Under the pieces are notes generated by a model that did not search any database, had not been told where the DNA came from, and saw nothing but the letters and a program-made list of their open reading frames with translations. The position numbers were made by a program, and so were the translations under genes. A stretch of 64,000 bases of DNA from Lutibacter citreus. GTDB taxonomy: Bacteria > Bacteroidota > Bacteroidia > Flavobacteriales > Flavobacteriaceae. The stretch covers positions 62,001 to 126,000 of the forward strand of contig NZ_QEIH01000009.1 in NCBI RefSeq assembly GCF_003260195.1, in the 5' to 3' direction. Of this stretch, positions 7,405-16,606 are shown in pieces (position 1 is the stretch's first letter; each line of letters opens with the position of its first letter).

Positions 7405-8583
7405 ATGGATATAATCTTAAAATTTTTGTTTAGATATTTAACCTATTGGGTTATTTATAGCTTAGGTATTTTAAATGTATTTAGTCAAATAAATAATGTA
7501 ACAGAAGAACTTCAATTGCATAGTGATTTAAGTGAATCTTCAGGGCTCATTTATTTTAATAATAAGTTAATTACCCATAATGATTCAGGAGGAGCAATCA
7601 CATTGTTTGAAATTAATGTAGGGTCAGGTGAAGTAGAACGTACTGTTACTATTACTAATGCAACTAACGTTGACTGGGAAGATATTACTCAAGATGACAC
7701 TCATATTTATATTGGAGATATTGGAAATAATAGCGGAACAAGAACCGATTTAAAAATATATAAGATACTTAAATCTGATTATCTTAGTTCAGTAGCTGTA
7801 ACGGCTGAAATTATTGAATTTAGTTATAGTGATCAATTAACTTTTGCTTCTAATTCCCGAGATACAGAATGGGATGCTGAAGCATTAGTGTCTTTAAACG
7901 CTACGGACTTAATATTGTTTACTAAAAATTGGGTTGATGGAACAACAAAAGCATATACCATATCAAAAAATGCAGGAACATATGTTGTTTCACCAGAAGT
8001 AACTATTTTAAATAGTGGTGGCTTAATTACTGGAGCTACTTTTAATAATTTAACAAATAAACTTTTTTTAATAGGTTATACATGGGTAATTCCTTTTAAT
8101 GTGTTACAGCCTTTTGTGAGGATCATTAATAATTTTGTTGGGAATGATGTTTTTTCAGGAGATGTAATATCAATATCATTAGTATCTGAATTAGGTGTTG
8201 AACAAACTGAAAGTATTGCATTTATTAGCGAAAACGAGTACTACGTAACTTCGGAGTCATTTAGTTTTCCTTTTATAGGTTCAGATTATGGAAAGCTTAT
8301 TTCTTTTGAAACTGATGATGTGGTTTTAGGGGTTAATGATTATATAACGGATAACCATTTTCGTGTATACCCAAACCCGGTTTCTGGTAAATTATTAGTT
8401 GAAAATAATAAAGATGAGAGAGCTATTCATTCTTTAGAATTATTTGATGTAAATTCAAGATTAATCCATAAAAATAGTAATATGGAACATATTGATATGG
8501 CTAATTTAATTGAAGGTATTTACTTTTTAAAGATCGTTTTAGAGAATGATAATTTTAGTATCAAAAAAATTATAAAAAACTAG
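7405..8583 (+). CDS. T9SS-secreted protein, probable beta-propeller
   Basis: The 392-residue protein has an N-terminal signal ending near NVFSQ, and a C-terminal type IX secretion tail of about 75 residues: VYPNPVSGKL, then the LEGIYFL-like strand NLIEGIYFLKIV and a final basic KKIIKN. It should therefore be exported to the cell surface or medium. The middle, with DWEDITQDDTHIYIGDIGNN and WDAEAL, has repeating strand patterns typical of a beta-propeller, but the substrate is not recognisable. I chose the ATG at 7405; a GTG nine codons upstream (7378) is in frame and cannot be excluded. It stands alone, convergent with the LacI gene. Confidence 0.8.
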   Translation: MDIILKFLFRYLTYWVIYSLGILNVFSQINNVTEELQLHSDLSESSGLIYFNNKLITHNDSGGAITLFEINVGSGEVERTVTITNATNVDWEDITQDDTHIYIGDIGNNSGTRTDLKIYKILKSDYLSSVAVTAEIIEFSYSDQLTFASNSRDTEWDAEALVSLNATDLILFTKNWVDGTTKAYTISKNAGTYVVSPEVTILNSGGLITGATFNNLTNKLFLIGYTWVIPFNVLQPFVRIINNFVGNDVFSGDVISISLVSELGVEQTESIAFISENEYYVTSESFSFPFIGSDYGKLISFETDDVVLGVNDYITDNHFRVYPNPVSGKLLVENNKDERAIHSLELFDVNSRLIHKNSNMEHIDMANLIEGIYFLKIVLENDNFSIKKIIKN

Positions 8584-8601
8584 TTTCACTTTTATTGTAA
8601 T

Positions 8602-8615
8602 TTGATTAGAATCAA
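8602..8615. terminator. Weak hairpin between convergent genes
   Basis: TTGATT and AATCAA form a six-base stem around a two-base loop between two convergent genes, followed by TTTTA. It may act as a weak two-way terminator; the stem is short. Confidence 0.3.
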
Positions 8616-8629
8616 TTTTAGAAAAAGAG

Positions 8630-9655
8630 TTAAATAATTTTAAAAGAAGAATCTCTAACAATTAAATTTGTTTTAACAATTATAGTTTTAGGTTCAAGCT
8701 GCGTAGTTGAATTCATTTCTTGAATTAAATATTGTACAGCAACTTCGCCAATTTTATTTCCTGGTTGGTCTACTGTTGTTAATTTAGGTTCAATAATAAT
8801 AGAACTTCTAGAATTACTAAAACCTACCACTGCAATTTCTTGTGGAATTTTAATTTTATGTTTTTTTAAGGTTTTTATTGCGCCTATTGCAGCACTGTCT
8901 GTTATAGCAAAAATTGCATCAGGTTTATTTTGCATACTTAAAAGTTGATTGGTCAATCGTTTTCCATTTTGCATAGAAATATTTTCAGAACTCAAAATAA
9001 TACTTTCGTCAGTTTCAATATTGTTAGATCTTAATGCTCTTAAATACCCTCGATACCTCATTTGGGAGTTATAAGAATCTTCGGATTCTTTAATAATAGC
9101 TATTCTTTTTTTTCCGGTTTGAATTAAATGTTCAACAGCGTAAAAAGCAGCTTCTTCATCATCTATCATTACTTGAGTACAAGGAACTTTTAGGGAAACT
9201 TTATCAAATAAAATAAGAGGGATATGGTTTAATGTTTTTAAAATTTCATCTACTTTTAATGTGGTTCGTGCTAAAGAAAGAAGAATTCCATCAACACCAA
9301 ACTGAATCATTGTTTGGAGCATTTCTCCTTGTTTTTTTTCGTTGTTAACCGATTCAGAAACAATTACTTTGTACCCTTGTAGTTCTGCTTCTCTCATAAT
9401 TCCTTTTAATAAGGTAGATGTAAAATAATGAGCAATGTCAGGCACAACTACACCTATTATGTTTGATTTATGGGCTCGAAACCCTTTTGCGAAAAGATTA
9501 GGTACATAATTTAGGTTTTTAGCCAATGAGGTAACTTTTTCTTTAGTTTTTAAGCTAATATCTGGATGATCATTTAAAGCTCTTGAAACTGTTGATATTG
9601 AAAGGTTTAATTCAGATGCGATTTCCTTTAATGTTGTTATATTTTTCTTTGTCAT
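8630..9655 (-). CDS. LacI-family transcriptional regulator
   Basis: The 341-residue protein has an N-terminal helix-turn-helix (TLKEIASELNLSISTVSRAL) and hinge, then a periplasmic-binding-protein-like sensor domain (IIGVVVPDIAHYF, VGFSNS). I chose the start MTKKN at 9655; a start 12 codons upstream (9691) would add an atypical tail before the DNA-binding domain. It is divergent from the TonB receptor gene, and two palindromes of LacI type lie between them. It probably represses or controls the catabolic genes at 9826-17581 in response to a sugar or sugar derivative. Confidence 0.9.
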   Translation of the reverse strand: MTKKNITTLKEIASELNLSISTVSRALNDHPDISLKTKEKVTSLAKNLNYVPNLFAKGFRAHKSNIIGVVVPDIAHYFTSTLLKGIMREAELQGYKVIVSESVNNEKKQGEMLQTMIQFGVDGILLSLARTTLKVDEILKTLNHIPLILFDKVSLKVPCTQVMIDDEEAAFYAVEHLIQTGKKRIAIIKESEDSYNSQMRYRGYLRALRSNNIETDESIILSSENISMQNGKRLTNQLLSMQNKPDAIFAITDSAAIGAIKTLKKHKIKIPQEIAVVGFSNSRSSIIIEPKLTTVDQPGNKIGEVAVQYLIQEMNSTTQLEPKTIIVKTNLIVRDSSFKII

Positions 9656-9706
9656 AATGCTATTTTGGTTCAACCTTTTGTAAATTAACACTATTATAGT
9701 AAGAGT

Positions 9707-9730
9707 GCAAACGTTTCCGCAAACGTTTGC
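9707..9730. promoter_or_regulatory. Tandem LacI-type operators
   Basis: Two 12-bp palindromic sites abut directly: GCAAACGTTTCC (9707-9718) and GCAAACGTTTGC (9719-9730). The second is a perfect palindrome with the central CG typical of LacI-family operators. They lie between the divergent regulator and receptor genes, 52 bases from the regulator start and 96 from the receptor start, so one regulator could control both directions. Confidence 0.8.
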
Positions 9731-9825
9731 ATAAGTTTTTTGCTAATATTTTGTTAAAATTACCTTATTTGTGTTCTAAATTCACATCATATTAAAACCA
9801 AATATTAAACTAAAATATCAATCTT

Positions 9826-12414
9826 ATGAAGAATTTTCTAACCATTTGTTTATGTCTTATAGGGTCATATGCAATTTCTCAATCAACTATTTCAGGTAAG
9901 GTTATAGATGAATTTAACAATCCAATTCCGGGCGTAAATGTTGTAGTAGCAGGAACTGATGTAGGAGCTACAACAGATTTTGATGGGCATTTTGAAATTA
10001 ATACTCAATTATCGGGTATGCATGAATTAAAAGTGCTATTTATTGGTTTTGCTACACAAACTAAAAAAGTTGATTTATCAAAGAATGTAGCTATAAATTT
10101 TACCTTAGTTGAAAGTGTTCAAAGTTTAGATGCAGTTGTTTTAACCGGAACGTCTACAAAACGTTCTCAAAAAGAAACACCATTATCTATTACTTCTTTT
10201 GGGGCTAAAGAATTATCCAAAACAAATTCAAGTAGTCAGGCAGATGTATTAAGAAGTGTTCCTGGTATTACTGCTGAAGGTGGTGGAGGGGAAGTAGCTT
10301 CTAACATTTTTGTAAGAGGTTTACCTTCTGGAGGACAATATCAATTTAATCCATTGCAAATAGATGGAATGCCTGTATTAAGCACTTTTGGTTTAAACTC
10401 CTCGGCGCATGATGTTTATTTTAGAAATGACATTGGTATAAAAAGTTTAGAGTTTGTTCGTGGAGGTTCTTCAATTTTATATGGTGTAGGATCTGTTGCC
10501 GGTATTATTAACTATACAAGTGTTACAGGTAGCGATACTCCTAAAAATGTTATAAGAACAGAAATTGCTTCAAATTCAAGATATAAAGCAGATTTCCTTA
10601 CAAGTGGTCCGTTAGGAGGAGAAGATTCGAATACGTATTATGCGCTTTCTGGTTTTTACAGATATGATGAAGGACCTTTAAAAACTGGATTGGCAACTGA
10701 AGGTTTTCAATTAAGAGGTAATATTAAACACGTTACGGATAAAGGTTCTGTTACATTCTCTGGTCAATTTATAGATGACAATGTACAGTTCTTTTTGCCA
10801 TATCCTTTAGAAGGAGGTACTCGTAATCGCCCTACAGGAAACGATGGAGAAGAAATATTTACATTACAAACTGCAGCGGCTTCAGATATATCATATGCAA
10901 CTCCAGATGGTATTTATAGTTCTCCAATAGAAGATGGTGTTGTTACAAAAGGTGGTTATTTTTTAACCAACTTTAAACATAACTTTTCCGATGATTTAAA
11001 ATTAGATGCTAAATTAAGATATTCAAGATATAAGCATCAATTTAATTTATTTTTAGATGGAAGTGGAGTTGGAGGAGCCAAAGTAGTTGAAACACAAGCA
11101 GAGTATTTAGCTGCAAGAGGTTTATCTAGTGGGAATTTTACGATGTTAAACGGACAGCCTTTACCTGCAAATGCAAAATTATTTGAAAATAGAATTTTAG
11201 ATAGAAACAGACCATTAACAGAATTAATGGCAGATTTTAAAATAACAAAAACTGCAGGTGAACATAATATTACGTTAGGTTCTTTTATGTCAAGATCTAA
11301 AGCAGGAGATTTTAATGTTATTACAAATTATTTAGGAGAATATAATGATAGACCGGAGTTAGTAAATCTTTCAGGATATACTGTAAATGGCGTTACTAAC
11401 AGAGGGACTTCATATACAAATAGAAATATTAATAGTAACAAAATAGCTATTTTTATTGCCGATGAAATAAAACTTGACAGATGGAATTTAGACTTTGGTA
11501 TTCGTTATGAAAGAGCATCTGGAGATATTGAAAATGAAGGTTCAGATACTTATACTGTTGATGATACTGGTATTGCAAATTTAGACAATGTTAAATGGGG
11601 AAATGGAACTTGGACACGTGGACACGTTTCTGCTGATGATTTTGCAGTAGCATTGGCTGGTCTTTATAAAGTTAACGATAATTTAAGTGCTTATGGAAAC
11701 TTTTCAAGAGGGTATTTCTTCCCAGAACTTAGAGGAACTAAATTCGATTCTTTTGGAAATCCAAATAGTTACGATACTGAAAAAATAATTCAAGGAGAGT
11801 TAGGTGTTAAGTATGGTAAAGATAAATTTTCAGGTACAGCAGCGCTTTATGCAGTAAGTTTAAAAGATCGTAGATCTGTGAGTTTTGTTAATAGTGGATC
11901 TGGTGGAGTTACTGAAGAGGTAGATACACAAGACACTAAAACTATTGGACTTGAAACAACTTGGAAATATAGAATTTCTGATGAATTTAACTTTAATGGA
12001 TCTTTTACTTTTCAAGACCATGAAATAAGTAAATCGGAAAGTAACCCAGAATTTGAAGGTAATGAATTAAGAAGACAGCCTAACGTTGTATCGTCTTTTG
12101 GTTTAGACTATGACAACCAACTATTTGATGGTAGTTTAGTTTATAATTATACTGGTAAAAAATTCTCTAACGATTCTAACTCAATAGAATTGGATGCAAT
12201 TGGTATCGCAAATTTAAATTTTGGATATACGTTTCCTGTAGGAGAAGGTGATGAAACAGTACGTTTAGGAATGCAAGTATTTAATTTATTTAATGATGAG
12301 GGAATAACAGAAGGTTCTCCAAGACTTAACAATAGTCAAACTGAAGAAGACTTTTTTGTAGGAAGACCAGTATTGCCTACAAGAGTATTTTTAAACGCTA
12401 CATTTAACTTCTAA
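9826..12414 (+). CDS. TonB-dependent outer-membrane receptor
   Basis: The 862-residue protein has a signal peptide ending at AISQ (19) and an N-terminal carboxypeptidase-regulatory-like domain (about 20-105; GKVIDEFNNPIPGVNVVVAG). A plug domain follows (about 115-235; SVPGITAEGGG, FVRGL, LQIDGMPVLS), then a large barrel ending in FLNATFNF. It should import a substrate across the outer membrane using TonB energy. There is no SusD-type lipoprotein gene after it, so the substrate may be a small molecule and not a bound glycan. A hairpin separates it from the glycosidase gene. Its place behind LacI operators suggests induction by the catabolic substrate. Confidence 0.9.
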   Translation: MKNFLTICLCLIGSYAISQSTISGKVIDEFNNPIPGVNVVVAGTDVGATTDFDGHFEINTQLSGMHELKVLFIGFATQTKKVDLSKNVAINFTLVESVQSLDAVVLTGTSTKRSQKETPLSITSFGAKELSKTNSSSQADVLRSVPGITAEGGGGEVASNIFVRGLPSGGQYQFNPLQIDGMPVLSTFGLNSSAHDVYFRNDIGIKSLEFVRGGSSILYGVGSVAGIINYTSVTGSDTPKNVIRTEIASNSRYKADFLTSGPLGGEDSNTYYALSGFYRYDEGPLKTGLATEGFQLRGNIKHVTDKGSVTFSGQFIDDNVQFFLPYPLEGGTRNRPTGNDGEEIFTLQTAAASDISYATPDGIYSSPIEDGVVTKGGYFLTNFKHNFSDDLKLDAKLRYSRYKHQFNLFLDGSGVGGAKVVETQAEYLAARGLSSGNFTMLNGQPLPANAKLFENRILDRNRPLTELMADFKITKTAGEHNITLGSFMSRSKAGDFNVITNYLGEYNDRPELVNLSGYTVNGVTNRGTSYTNRNINSNKIAIFIADEIKLDRWNLDFGIRYERASGDIENEGSDTYTVDDTGIANLDNVKWGNGTWTRGHVSADDFAVALAGLYKVNDNLSAYGNFSRGYFFPELRGTKFDSFGNPNSYDTEKIIQGELGVKYGKDKFSGTAALYAVSLKDRRSVSFVNSGSGGVTEEVDTQDTKTIGLETTWKYRISDEFNFNGSFTFQDHEISKSESNPEFEGNELRRQPNVVSSFGLDYDNQLFDGSLVYNYTGKKFSNDSNSIELDAIGIANLNFGYTFPVGEGDETVRLGMQVFNLFNDEGITEGSPRLNNSQTEEDFFVGRPVLPTRVFLNATFNF

Positions 12415-12440
12415 AAAAATAACCCCCTTTTATTTAAGTA

Positions 12441-12476
12441 AGAATGCATTAATGTTTATTAATGTTAGTGCATTCT
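12441..12476 (+). terminator. Hairpin between receptor and glycosidase genes
   Basis: AGAATGCA (12441-12448) pairs with TGCATTCT (12469-12476), with further AT pairing in the loop; an A-run follows on this strand instead of the expected T-run. It may partly stop transcription or protect the receptor mRNA, giving more receptor than enzymes. Confidence 0.45.
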
Positions 12477-12510
12477 TTATAAAAAAAAATTCCAATAAAA
12501 CCTTTTGAAA

Positions 12511-13821
12511 ATGAATAAGAACTTAATAAATGATGCGAAAATTGTTTTAAACAATAATTTTCAAGACAAAGGATATTCAATACCATGTAAAGGATTGTAT
12601 CCATTTCAATGGAAATGGGATTCAGGATTTATAGCTATTGGTTTTGCTCATTATGATATGGATAAAGCCAAAAAAGAAATTGAAACGTTGTTAGATGCAC
12701 AATGGGAAAATGGATTTATTCCTCATATTGTATTTCACGTAGAAAGTGATACGTATTTTCCAGGGCCAGATTATCATCAATCAGAACTGCATCCGTTGTC
12801 TAATAAAAAACACCCTTCAACAGGAATGACACAACCTCCTGTTACTGGTTTTACTATAGAAAAGATATATGAAATAGCAAAGGATAAAACCGATGGTTTG
12901 GAATTTGTGAAAAGAAACATAGATAAAGTTTTTGAAAATCACCGTTATTTTTATGAAAACAGAGATCCTCAAAATGAAGGATTGGTGTATATTTATCATA
13001 ATTGGGAATCAGGAACGGATAATTCTCCAATATGGGATGATATTTGGAAAACTATGAATCCGCCAACATATAATATAAAAAGAAAAGATACGCAATTAGT
13101 AGATCCATCTCAACGTCCGTCAAATAGAGAATACGATCATTATTTACATATTATTGAAATTGCGAAAAAACATAATTATTCAGATGAAAAAATAGCTGAA
13201 TTATCACCGTTTTTAGTTCAAGACCCCTTATTTAATGCAATGTTAATTAAATCTAATAACGCATTAATTAATTTATATAAATTAATAGGAAATAATGAAG
13301 CTAAAATTAAACAACTTGAAAAGTGGCAAGAAAAAAGTATAAAATCATTTAATGATAAATTGTATGATGAAGAGTTAGGAGCTTACATTCATTACGATTT
13401 AAGAAATGAGAAGCCTTTACGTTTTGTGAGTTCATCTTCTTTTTCTCCTTTGTTTGCTGGGATTCCTAGTAAAGAAAGAGCTAAAAGATTAGTAACTACT
13501 ATGATGGATAAGTTTGGAGGTGAGGACTTGTATTTATGTGCTTCATTTGATCCAGAAAGTGAACGCTTCAACCCGAAAAAATATTGGAGAGGCCCAGTTT
13601 GGATTAATTTAAATTGGATATTGTATTACGGTTTAAAAGATTATGGTTACAATGAAATTGCTGAACGCGTAAAATCTGATAGTATTGAGTTGATTGAAAA
13701 ATCGGGTTTTTACGAATATTTTGATGCTAGAAAATCAATTTATAAAACAGATAAAGGCGGTTATGGCGGTGGAAATTTCTCATGGAGCGCAGCCTTACTT
13801 ATTGATTTAATAAATAATTAA
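12511..13821 (+). CDS. GH63-like glycosidase, probable mannosylglycerate hydrolase
   Basis: The 436-residue protein has no signal peptide and should act in the cytoplasm. Its (alpha/alpha)6-barrel-like sequence, with YPFQWKWDSGF near the N-terminus, NWESGTDNSPIWDD with Asp170 as likely acid, and FYEYFDA with Glu402 as likely base before FSWSAALLID, fits the bacterial GH63 mannosylglycerate/glucosylglycerate hydrolase group. Start: ATG at 12511; a TTG two codons upstream is less likely. Neighbouring glycerate kinase and mannose-6-phosphate isomerase would handle the two products of mannosylglycerate cleavage. Glucosylglycerate or another short alpha-glycoside remains possible. Confidence 0.75.
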   Translation: MNKNLINDAKIVLNNNFQDKGYSIPCKGLYPFQWKWDSGFIAIGFAHYDMDKAKKEIETLLDAQWENGFIPHIVFHVESDTYFPGPDYHQSELHPLSNKKHPSTGMTQPPVTGFTIEKIYEIAKDKTDGLEFVKRNIDKVFENHRYFYENRDPQNEGLVYIYHNWESGTDNSPIWDDIWKTMNPPTYNIKRKDTQLVDPSQRPSNREYDHYLHIIEIAKKHNYSDEKIAELSPFLVQDPLFNAMLIKSNNALINLYKLIGNNEAKIKQLEKWQEKSIKSFNDKLYDEELGAYIHYDLRNEKPLRFVSSSSFSPLFAGIPSKERAKRLVTTMMDKFGGEDLYLCASFDPESERFNPKKYWRGPVWINLNWILYYGLKDYGYNEIAERVKSDSIELIEKSGFYEYFDARKSIYKTDKGGYGGGNFSWSAALLIDLINN

Positions 13822-13844
13822 TTTTAACACTTAAAACTAATAGT

Positions 13845-15464
13845 ATGAATTGGTTAGATTATTTAATAGTTATTGTTTACTCAATTGGATTTTTAGGATT
13901 GGGATACTTTTTTAAAGAAAATAAAAATGCTAAAGATTACTTTTTAGGAGGGCAAGATATGGGGTGGTTCCCATTGAGTCTTTCAACAATAGCAACACAG
14001 TTATCTGCTATTAGTTTTATTTCTGCACCAGCTTTTGTTGGTTTGGCTCAAAACGGAGGAATGAAATGGTTAACTTTTGAATTTGCCGTTCCTTTAGCAA
14101 TGATTGGGATTATGTTAATTATTATTCCGCCATTGTATAGAGCAAATATTGTTAGTATTTATGAATATGTTGAAAAACGTTTTTCAACTTCAACAAGAAT
14201 AATTTTAAGTATTGTTTTTCAAATAAGCAGATCATTAGCAACAGGTGTAATGGTGTATACTATTGCAATGATATTACAAGCGGTTCTGAATATTAGCTTT
14301 CATTGGACAATTTTAATAATTAGTGTAATTACCCTAATTTACTCCTATCAAGGAGGGATGAAAGCCGTGGTTTGGGGAGATGCCATACAAATGATTATTT
14401 TATTTTTTGGTTTAGTAATTTGTATGGTTTATGGTTGGAATATGTTACAAGATAATCCTGAGTTTACAGGTTTTGCACAAGAAAGACTAACTGTTATAGA
14501 ATTTGATAATTTTGGATTAGATGGTGGTGAATTTGGATTTTGGCCAATGGTTTTAGGTGGGTTGTTTTTATACCTATCTTACTATGGTACAGATCAAACA
14601 CAAGCACAACGTTTAATGTCTGCCAAAAATGAAGGAACAATAAAAAAATTATTATTGGCAAATGGATTGTTGCGGTTTCCGGTAGTGTTAGTATATTCTG
14701 TAATGGGATTAATAATTGGTGCTTTAGTAACTTTAACTCCAGATTTTTTAAATGATATTACAGAAATGACTAAAACTCATTATCCGGCTCAATACGCAAT
14801 AGATGGAATTAAGCCAGATTTAATGATCCCTGTATTTATTACTAAATATTTACCTCACGGTTTAATTGGTATTTTAATAGTTGGAATTTTATCAGCGGCA
14901 ATGTCGTCTTTAAGTTCAACAATAAATTCTTTAGGGGCTGTTACGGTTGAAGACATTTTTAACCGAGGAGCCAAAAAACTTAGTGTAACTAATTATATGA
15001 AATATTCAAAAATTTCAGTTATATTTTGGGGTGTTGTTTGTATAACCGCTGCTTATTTATTTGGAGGAAGTAAAGGAACAGTAATAGAATTAATTAATAT
15101 TATTTCCTCTCAATTTTATGGGCCTATATTAGCAACATTTGTATTAGCTATTCTTGTGAAAAGAGTAAATCATGTGGGTATGAACGCAGGTATTATAGGT
15201 GGTGTTTTAATTAATGTGTTAATAAAAATTAATTATGATAATATTTTTTGGATTTGGTTTAACCTAACAGGTTTTATAATTACAACAGTAATTGCATTGG
15301 TTGTAAGTGAAATATTTAAAGCAAAAACTAAAGATCGTTTAATTATTGATTTTTCAATTAAAAGAGAAGATGTATTGTCTAAGGAAGTGTTTATTTTAAC
15401 TGGGTTTTTTATAGTAATATTGGTATTCAGTTATTTCTTGCCTTCGTTACTTCAAAAAGTATAA
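13845..15464 (+). CDS. Sodium/solute symporter (SSS family)
   Basis: The 539-residue protein has about 13-14 membrane helices. Family features include an early FLGGQDMGWFPLSLSTIATQLSAISFI stretch carrying the sodium-site region and GMKAVVWGDAIQMI. It should bring the catabolic substrate across the inner membrane with sodium ions. It lies 23 bases after the hydrolase gene and 15 before the kinase gene. Since the hydrolase is cytoplasmic, the likely cargo is the intact mannosylglycerate, though mannose or glycerate cannot be excluded. Confidence 0.9.
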   Translation: MNWLDYLIVIVYSIGFLGLGYFFKENKNAKDYFLGGQDMGWFPLSLSTIATQLSAISFISAPAFVGLAQNGGMKWLTFEFAVPLAMIGIMLIIIPPLYRANIVSIYEYVEKRFSTSTRIILSIVFQISRSLATGVMVYTIAMILQAVLNISFHWTILIISVITLIYSYQGGMKAVVWGDAIQMIILFFGLVICMVYGWNMLQDNPEFTGFAQERLTVIEFDNFGLDGGEFGFWPMVLGGLFLYLSYYGTDQTQAQRLMSAKNEGTIKKLLLANGLLRFPVVLVYSVMGLIIGALVTLTPDFLNDITEMTKTHYPAQYAIDGIKPDLMIPVFITKYLPHGLIGILIVGILSAAMSSLSSTINSLGAVTVEDIFNRGAKKLSVTNYMKYSKISVIFWGVVCITAAYLFGGSKGTVIELINIISSQFYGPILATFVLAILVKRVNHVGMNAGIIGGVLINVLIKINYDNIFWIWFNLTGFIITTVIALVVSEIFKAKTKDRLIIDFSIKREDVLSKEVFILTGFFIVILVFSYFLPSLLQKV

Positions 15465-15479
15465 TTTAAATTGTGAAAA

Positions 15480-16604
15480 ATGAAAATAGTAATTGCTCCG
15501 GATAAATTTAAAGGTTCCCTATCAGCTTTGGAAGTTTGTAAAGCTATTGAAAATGGTATTAAAACTTTTGATGCTACAATAGAAACAGCAAAACATCCAC
15601 TTGCAGATGGAGGTGAAGGAACATTAGATATTTTACAAAATTATTTCGAATTAAAACAAGTTACTACTTTAGTAAAAGATCCTTTGTTTAGAGAAATTGA
15701 GGCTACTTATATGGTTTCTGGAGAAACAGCTTTTATTGAAATGGCGAATGCTTCTGGACTTCAATTATTAAAAAAAGAAGAGCAAAATTGTTATCATACT
15801 TCAACTTACGGAACGGGAGAACTTATTTTAAATGCCATAGGAAAAGGAGCCAAAGAGGTAATTTTATTTATTGGAGGAAGTGCAACTAATGATGCCGGAA
15901 TAGGTATGGCCGCTGCTTTGGGTTATAAGTTTTTTAATACAGATAATAATCCAATCCATCCAATTGGAAGTGAGCTAATTAATATTTCTACTATTGATGA
16001 TAGTGATGTGAAAATAGACTTTAAAAAGGTTAAATTTACTGTTGTTTGTGATGTTAAAAATTTGTTGTTTGGACCACAAGGAGCTGCATATATGTATGGA
16101 GAACAAAAAGGAGCCTCGTATGAGGAAATTTATAAGTTAGATTTGGGCTTAATGAATTTTAGTGCTAAAGTTCATGAATGTTTAATCAGGTCTATTGAGA
16201 GCTTAGAAGGTGGTGGAGCAGCTGGTGGGTTAGGAGCTGGAGCAGTTAGCTTTTTAAATGCAAAAATGCAATCTGGGATTGACTTTGTGTTAGAGAAAAC
16301 CAATTTTCAAGAGACATTGAACAATGCAGATTTAATTATTACCGGAGAAGGATGTGCGGATAAGCAAACTTTGGAAGGGAAAGTGATAAAAGGAATAAGT
16401 GATGTTTCAAAAGAGAGAGGTATTCCATTTGCTATTATAGCCGGTGTTGTAAAAGATAAGGAAATAATAAAAGATTCATTAAATCCGATTTCAATAAATT
16501 CAATTATGGAATTAAATGTTACTTTTGAAGAAGCGATGGGTAATGCTTCTTTATATGTTACTGAAATTGCAAATACTATTATAAATCAAATATTAGAACA
16601 ATAA
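15480..16604 (+). CDS. Glycerate kinase (GarK/GlxK family)
   Basis: The 374-residue protein begins MKIVIAPDKFKGSL and contains HPLADGGEGTLD and IGGSATNDAGIGMAAALG, hallmarks of the bacterial glycerate kinase family that makes 2-phosphoglycerate from glycerate and ATP. Length is normal. It is three bases from manA. In this operon it would feed the glycerate half of mannosylglycerate into lower glycolysis, which is the strongest clue to the substrate of the locus. Confidence 0.93.
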   Translation: MKIVIAPDKFKGSLSALEVCKAIENGIKTFDATIETAKHPLADGGEGTLDILQNYFELKQVTTLVKDPLFREIEATYMVSGETAFIEMANASGLQLLKKEEQNCYHTSTYGTGELILNAIGKGAKEVILFIGGSATNDAGIGMAAALGYKFFNTDNNPIHPIGSELINISTIDDSDVKIDFKKVKFTVVCDVKNLLFGPQGAAYMYGEQKGASYEEIYKLDLGLMNFSAKVHECLIRSIESLEGGGAAGGLGAGAVSFLNAKMQSGIDFVLEKTNFQETLNNADLIITGEGCADKQTLEGKVIKGISDVSKERGIPFAIIAGVVKDKEIIKDSLNPISINSIMELNVTFEEAMGNASLYVTEIANTIINQILEQ

Positions 16605-16606
16605 TT

